Assembly: GCF_000709795.1 (NCBI RefSeq)
Contig: NZ_KL503803.1
Location: forward strand, 186,001-250,000
Direction of reading: 5' to 3'
DNA from: Bartonella bacilliformis Ver097
GTDB lineage: Bacteria; Pseudomonadota; Alphaproteobacteria; Rhizobiales; Rhizobiaceae
DNA: 64,000 nucleotides
Below, piece after piece: positions 59,379 through 64,000 of the stretch. Position 1 is the stretch's first letter. Each line of letters starts with the position of its first letter. The notes beneath the pieces are model-generated. The model had not been told where the DNA came from. It did no database searches and saw only the letters and a program-made list of their open reading frames with translations. The position numbers were made by a program, and so were the translations under genes.

Positions 59379-60755
59379 ATGCGTGTTATTATTTGCGGAG
59401 CAGGGCAAGTCGGTTATAGTATAGCAGAGCGTCTTTCTTTTGAGAATCATGATATTACTGTTATTGATACTGAAGCGAAGCTGGTTGAAAAAATTCGTGA
59501 TACGTTGGATATTAGAAGCTTCGTTGGTCATGGTACACATCCTGAAGTTCTTTCAGCTGCGGGTGCCGATGAAGCTGATATGTTGATTGCAGTAACTTTA
59601 TTTGATGAAGTCAATATGGTCGTGTGCCAAGTAGCACATTCATTATTTAATGTGCCCACTAAAATAGCGCGTATTCGTTCAAAATCATATTTGGAGCCAT
59701 GTTATAAAACCCTTTTTGCAAGGGAAAGTATTCCTGTTGATGTAGTTATTTCGCCGGAAATTGAAGTTGGGGAAATGGTTCTGCGTCGTATCGCGTTACC
59801 GGGAGCGATAGATGTTCTTTATTTTTGTGATGATGAAGTTGTTGCGTTAGCTTTGGAATGTATGGAAGATTGTCCGATCATTAATACCCCCTTGCGTCAG
59901 TTAACGGAGCTTTTCCCTGATCTTCAAACAACGGTTGCTGCTGTTAAGCGTGGTTCAGAATTATTGGTAGTGCATTCAGAGACACAATTGCGTGTTGGTG
60001 ATATTACGTATCTTGTTGCAGCTCGCGATCAGGTGCGTCGTGCACTTGGACTGTTTGGCTATAAAGAACAGGAAGCACATCGCATAATTATTGCAGGGGG
60101 TGGTCACATTGGTCTTTATGTTGCACAAGCTATTGAAAAGCGCCTGCATAAATTAAAATTGAAGATTATAGAGGCGCATAGAGAAAGAGCGCTGACAATT
60201 GCTGATCAACTTGAAAAAACAACAGTTTTATATGGTAATGTATTAGATCCACTCATTCTTCAAGAAGCTGGGATTGATCAGGCTGATTTAATGATTACAT
60301 TGACCAATCAAGATCAGGTTAATCTCTTAAGTGCTATTATAGCGAAGAGATTAGGATGCAAATCCAATATGGTATTAATTAATAATGTTGCTTATCAAGA
60401 GTTTAGTCGTGCAGTTGGTGTGGATACGCATCTCAATCCTCGTAGCGTTACTGTGTCAAGAATTTTGCAACAAATGCGCCGCGGGCGGATTCGTGCTGTC
60501 CATTCAGTTTTTAATGGTGCTGCAGAAATTATTGAAGCAGAAGCAATGCAAACGTCTTCATTGATTGGTAAAACATTATCAGAGCTCAATTTATCAGAAG
60601 GCTTACGGATTGGTGCAATTTATCGTAATAAGACAATAATACAACTTGCATCAGATACACGAATTTTATCTGGTGATCGGATAGTGATTTTTTCTCTTGC
60701 TAATTGTGTTCGTGATGTTGAGCAATTGTTCCGAGTAAGTTTGGAATATTTTTAA
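59379..60755 (+). CDS. trkA: Potassium uptake regulator TrkA
   Basis: Peripheral NAD-binding subunit gating Trk potassium channels. The 458-residue protein is a duplication: each half has an RCK-N Rossmann fold (VIICGAGQVGYSIAERL at residues 3-19 and IIIAGGGHIGLYVAQAI near 235) followed by a TrkA_C domain. It starts three bases after the ntrX stop, so it is in the ntrYX operon, the conserved Rhizobiales order. The channel partner TrkH/TrkG is not in this window. Confidence 0.95.
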   Translation: MRVIICGAGQVGYSIAERLSFENHDITVIDTEAKLVEKIRDTLDIRSFVGHGTHPEVLSAAGADEADMLIAVTLFDEVNMVVCQVAHSLFNVPTKIARIRSKSYLEPCYKTLFARESIPVDVVISPEIEVGEMVLRRIALPGAIDVLYFCDDEVVALALECMEDCPIINTPLRQLTELFPDLQTTVAAVKRGSELLVVHSETQLRVGDITYLVAARDQVRRALGLFGYKEQEAHRIIIAGGGHIGLYVAQAIEKRLHKLKLKIIEAHRERALTIADQLEKTTVLYGNVLDPLILQEAGIDQADLMITLTNQDQVNLLSAIIAKRLGCKSNMVLINNVAYQEFSRAVGVDTHLNPRSVTVSRILQQMRRGRIRAVHSVFNGAAEIIEAEAMQTSSLIGKTLSELNLSEGLRIGAIYRNKTIIQLASDTRILSGDRIVIFSLANCVRDVEQLFRVSLEYF

Positions 60756-60759
60756 TATT

Positions 60760-61566
60760 ATGGATATTTGTACTTTTTGGTATGGTAAACAATTAAGGTT
60801 AGTTGATAGGCTTTGTCTAGCATCAATGGTTAAAACTGGTCAACGCGTTAAGCTTTTCAGCTATGAAAGAGTGCAAAATGTACCTATTGGCGTTGAGTTA
60901 CATGAAGCTCAAGCAATTTTGCCACGTTCAATATTTTATCGACTTGATCCCAATTTTTTTAATCATCAACATAATCATACGATTGTTCAGTTTTCAGATA
61001 TTTTCTCCGTTATGTTAATGAAATATAAACAAGGTGTTTGGTTAGATACAGATGTTTATCTTGTTCAACAGTTTCATCCAGAAGTAGGTAAAAGTTGGTT
61101 AGCTAGAGAAAATGCTTCAAGAGTTGGGGTTTCTGCACTGTATTTACCGCCTGATAATCCGATTATAAAGACATTTGAGGATTATTTGGCGGGTACAGAA
61201 ATTATTCCTCATTGGTTGGGTTTTAAACGTCGTGTTTGGAGGCCATTTTGGTTAAAAAGAAGAGGAATAACCATTTTACCAAGAATGGTTGGAGTTACGA
61301 TATTTGGTAATGATGGTATTTCGCGATTAGCTAAACAATATAATTTTTTCCATGAAGCAAAAGAAAAAGAGACATTTTATTATTGGACAGGACGAAAAGC
61401 TGAACGGATTTTTGATACAGCTTTTGGTATTAAAATGCTAGAAGATCTGCGCTTTATAGGTTTTCATATTCATAGAAAAGCTAAGACAACTCAAAGACCT
61501 CAAGAAGGGAGCTTTTATCATTGGGCAGTGTCACGTATCCCTGATGCGCAGGGTTGGTTTGAGTAG
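60760..61566 (+). CDS. Glycosyltransferase with DxD motif (GT32-like)
   Basis: A 268-residue cytoplasmic protein with the sugar-binding DxD motif in GVWLDTDVYLV near residue 100, preceded by the family-typical SDIFSVMLMKYKQ. A start MDICTFWYGKQLRLVDRLCL resembles bacterial capsular and LOS glycosyltransferases related to the Och1/GT32 group. The acceptor and sugar are unknown; LPS core decoration is a reasonable guess. It begins four bases after trkA, where hfq often follows in relatives, so it is either a replacement or a rearrangement junction. Confidence 0.8.
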   Translation: MDICTFWYGKQLRLVDRLCLASMVKTGQRVKLFSYERVQNVPIGVELHEAQAILPRSIFYRLDPNFFNHQHNHTIVQFSDIFSVMLMKYKQGVWLDTDVYLVQQFHPEVGKSWLARENASRVGVSALYLPPDNPIIKTFEDYLAGTEIIPHWLGFKRRVWRPFWLKRRGITILPRMVGVTIFGNDGISRLAKQYNFFHEAKEKETFYYWTGRKAERIFDTAFGIKMLEDLRFIGFHIHRKAKTTQRPQEGSFYHWAVSRIPDAQGWFE

Positions 61567-61712
61567 GTTTGTTGTTGTTGTTTTTACATTACTGAAATTT
61601 TAATCTACTTGAAATATAATTGATTGTGGCTTGCGTAAGAGAGTATTGTTAGCCTATGAGTAATATGATTAATGCGTAAAGTAACATTTTTAGATTGGTG
61701 GAAATAAAAAAC

Positions 61713-62345
61713 ATGAGCGATTTGGTAAAAACAGCTTTAAGTTTAGTTCCTATGGTTGTCGAGCAGACTAATCGTGGAGAAAGAGCCTATGATATTTTTT
61801 CCCGTCTCTTAAAAGAACGAATTATTTTCATTAATGGTCCTGTTGAAGATAGTATGGCGATGCTTGTGTGTGCACAGTTACTTTTTTTGGAAGCAGAAAA
61901 TCCTAAAAAAGAGATTAGCCTTTATATCAATTCGCCCGGTGGTGTAGTGACATCTGGTATGGCGATTTATGATACTATGCAGTTTATTCGTCCTCCTGTT
62001 TCTACACTATGTATGGGGCAAGCTGCATCTATGGGATCACTACTTTTAACAGCAGGAGCAAAGGGGCATCGTTTTTCATTGCCGAATGCACGTATTATGG
62101 TACATCAACCATCTGGTGGTTTCCAAGGTCAAGCTTCTGATATTGAACGGCATGCACAAGATATTATAAGGATGAAACGGCATTTGAATGAAATTTATGT
62201 CCAACATACAGGGCAGGATTACGAAATTATTGAGAACACGCTTGATCGTGATCATTTTATGACAGCAGAAGAAGCTAAGATATTTGGTTTGATTGACGAT
62301 GTTATACAATATCGTGCAGAAACTGAAAAAGAAGAGAAAGATTAG
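61713..62345 (+). CDS. clpP: ATP-dependent Clp protease proteolytic subunit
   Basis: Barrel-forming serine protease. The catalytic triad is Ser106 ([10 protein letters not shown]), His131 ([10 protein letters not shown]) and Asp180 (LDRDHFM). Length is 210. The ATG at 61713 is chosen as it gives [19 protein letters not shown], the common alphaproteobacterial propeptide; a GTG six codons earlier is in frame. clpX follows about 200 bases later, the conserved clpP-clpX pairing. Confidence 0.97.
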   Translation: MSDLVKTALSLVPMVVEQTNRGERAYDIFSRLLKERIIFINGPVEDSMAMLVCAQLLFLEAENPKKEISLYINSPGGVVTSGMAIYDTMQFIRPPVSTLCMGQAASMGSLLLTAGAKGHRFSLPNARIMVHQPSGGFQGQASDIERHAQDIIRMKRHLNEIYVQHTGQDYEIIENTLDRDHFMTAEEAKIFGLIDDVIQYRAETEKEEKD

Positions 62346-62551
62346 GGAGTTTTTTACAGAAAATAGCATTTATTAAACATGTAAGGATTGCCTTTAAAAT
62401 AACTATTTTTAAATATAAAATCCTACGAAGATAGTAAATATTTAAAAATATTGTAGCGTTCTTAATTTTTTATAGTCTTTATATTTGTGGTTATGAAAAA
62501 CTTCTTTAATAGAGACGAGCTGTTTGTGTGTTGGAGTGAAAGGAAAGTGAA

Positions 62552-63826
62552 ATGAGCAAAGTTAGCAATAGTGGGAGCGAACCAAAAAATACACTCTATT
62601 GCTCATTTTGCGGCAAAAGTCAGCATGAAGTGCGTAAGCTCATTGCAGGACCTACTGTATTTATCTGTGATGAATGCGTAGAGCTGTGTATGGATATTAT
62701 TCATGAAGAAAATAAGTCTTCAGGTATTAAGACGCGTGATGGTGTTCCTACTCCACAAGAGATTATAGAGGTTCTTGATGATTATGTTATTGGGCAGCGA
62801 TATGCAAAGCGTGTTCTTTCTGTTGCTGTTCATAATCACTATAAGCGTCTTGCACATCAGTCTAAAAATAATGCTATTGAGTTAGCAAAATCAAATATTC
62901 TTCTTGTTGGACCAACGGGATGTGGAAAAACTTATTTAGCACAAACATTGGCACGCATCATTGATGTACCTTTTACTATGGCAGATGCCACGACCTTGAC
63001 TGAAGCGGGTTATGTAGGTGAAGATGTTGAAAATATTATTTTGAAACTTCTTCAATCCGCTGATTATAATGTTGAACGTGCACAGCGTGGTATCGTGTAT
63101 ATTGATGAAGTTGATAAAATCTCTCGTAAAGCTGATAATCCATCGATTACAAGGGACGTTTCGGGTGAGGGGGTTCAGCAAGCATTGCTAAAAATTATGG
63201 AAGGGACAATAGCCTCTGTTCCTCCGCAAGGTGGGCGTAAGCATCCACAGCAAGAATTTCTTCAAGTTGATACAACAAATATTTTGTTCATTTGTGGGGG
63301 CGCTTTTGCTGGCTTGGAACGTATTATTTCGGGGCGTGGTGAAAAAACTTCAATTGGTTTTTCTGCTACTATTAAAGCGCCAGATGAGCGTCGCGTTGGT
63401 GAAATTTTTCACGATTTAGAGCCTGAAGACCTTGTTAAGTTTGGTTTAATACCAGAATTTATTGGTCGTCTTCCCATTATTGCTACCTTGGAAGATTTAG
63501 ATGTTGATGCACTTGTTCGAATTTTGTTACAGCCAAAAAATGCTTTAGTTAAGCAGTATCAACATCTTTTTGAGATGGAAAATGTCGAATTAACGTTTCA
63601 TGAAGACGCTTTACGCGCTATTGCTAATAAGGCGATTGAGCGTAAAACAGGTGCTCGTGGTTTACGTTCGATTATGGAGAAAATTCTTCTTGATACTATG
63701 TTTGAATTACCAGCTCTTGAAGGTGTTCAAAAGGTAGTGATTTCAAGTGATGTTGTTGAAGGAAAGGCACATCCTCTCTATATTTATTCAGAGCGTGTAG
63801 AAGATAAAGAAAACGTATCTGCGTGA
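62552..63826 (+). CDS. clpX: ATP-dependent Clp protease ATP-binding subunit ClpX
   Basis: AAA+ unfoldase that feeds ClpP. The N-terminal zinc-binding domain has Cys17, Cys20, Cys39 and Cys42. Walker A GPTGCGKT is at 120-127 and Walker [11 protein letters not shown] follows. The RKHP and [13 protein letters not shown] regions are present. Length 424 is normal. AAAGGAAAG stands before the ATG. lon is the usual next gene, but the 174 bases left in the window hold no start I can support. Confidence 0.97.
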   Translation: MSKVSNSGSEPKNTLYCSFCGKSQHEVRKLIAGPTVFICDECVELCMDIIHEENKSSGIKTRDGVPTPQEIIEVLDDYVIGQRYAKRVLSVAVHNHYKRLAHQSKNNAIELAKSNILLVGPTGCGKTYLAQTLARIIDVPFTMADATTLTEAGYVGEDVENIILKLLQSADYNVERAQRGIVYIDEVDKISRKADNPSITRDVSGEGVQQALLKIMEGTIASVPPQGGRKHPQQEFLQVDTTNILFICGGAFAGLERIISGRGEKTSIGFSATIKAPDERRVGEIFHDLEPEDLVKFGLIPEFIGRLPIIATLEDLDVDALVRILLQPKNALVKQYQHLFEMENVELTFHEDALRAIANKAIERKTGARGLRSIMEKILLDTMFELPALEGVQKVVISSDVVEGKAHPLYIYSERVEDKENVSA

Positions 63827-64000
63827 TGTAAGGTTATTGTATAAACGATAATAGGCACTATTTGGAATATATGTCTCTGGGCATTGTGATATGATTCTTG
63901 ATTTATTTATCTATCGTTACCATCTTCACTTATTATAGGTGGCTAGGTTTTTCTAGAGATGGTTTATAGAGTGAGGGAATCGTCAATTCCAGAAAGGTAA

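Overview
The window looks like a piece of chromosome from a Bartonella species (Alphaproteobacteria, Rhizobiales). Three things suggest this: strongly AT-rich, gene-sparse DNA; alphaproteobacterial gene orders (rpsF-rpsR-DUF2232-rplI, fabD-fabG-acpP-fabF-mltG-gmk, lptF-lptG-lptD-surA-pdxA-rsmA, pdhA-pdhB-pdhC-lpd-lipA, ntrY-ntrX-trkA, clpP-clpX); and an autotransporter of the type common in Bartonella next to a decayed copy of itself. The species assignment is inference.

Layout. 1-5.9 kb, minus strand: radA (cut by the left edge), dnaB, then the ribosomal block rplI, DUF2232, rpsR, rpsF, with a GC-richer, probably structured rpsF leader. 6-12.2 kb, plus: a PAP2 phosphatase and the fatty-acid/cell-wall cluster fabD, fabG, acpP, fabF, mltG, gmk. 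12.2-19.8 kb, minus: rsmA, pdxA, surA-like, lptD, lptG, lptF (LPS export and outer-membrane assembly). 20-25.6 kb, plus: holC, two small membrane proteins, an autotransporter remnant and an intact autotransporter. 25.6-30.4 kb: ndk, pgsA, uvrC, rlmJ. 30.4-32.3 kb: wrecked tatB and tatC genes. 32.3-38.5 kb, plus: serS, pcm, an nlpD-like lipoprotein, yajC (no secDF behind it), and an overlapping pair homologous to the mitochondrial complex I assembly factors NDUFAF3 and NDUFAF6. 38.7-46.8 kb: ppiD, tpiA, secG, pyrG, kdsA, eno, ftsB. 46.9-55.2 kb: the pyruvate dehydrogenase genes, lpd, lipA, a COQ10-like gene and ispDF. 55.7-64 kb: ntrY, ntrX, trkA, a glycosyltransferase, clpP, clpX.

The genes are mainly housekeeping: replication, translation, lipid and LPS biogenesis, and central carbon metabolism. 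LPS is well represented: kdsA makes KDO, lptDFG exports LPS, and surA/ppiD-like chaperones serve the outer membrane. Lipoate metabolism is grouped: pdhB and pdhC carry lipoyl domains and lipA makes the cofactor.

The main theme beyond housekeeping is genome reduction. tatB and tatC are multiply frameshifted. yajC ends in its own hairpin where secDF usually follows. yicC, surE, pepA, dusB-ntrBC and hfq are missing from slots they often occupy in relatives (from memory of gene order; they may lie elsewhere). ispDF has no ATG, GTG or TTG start in frame ahead of its nucleotide-binding motif. No CRISPR array, IS element, tRNA, rRNA or clearly new multigene system was recognised.
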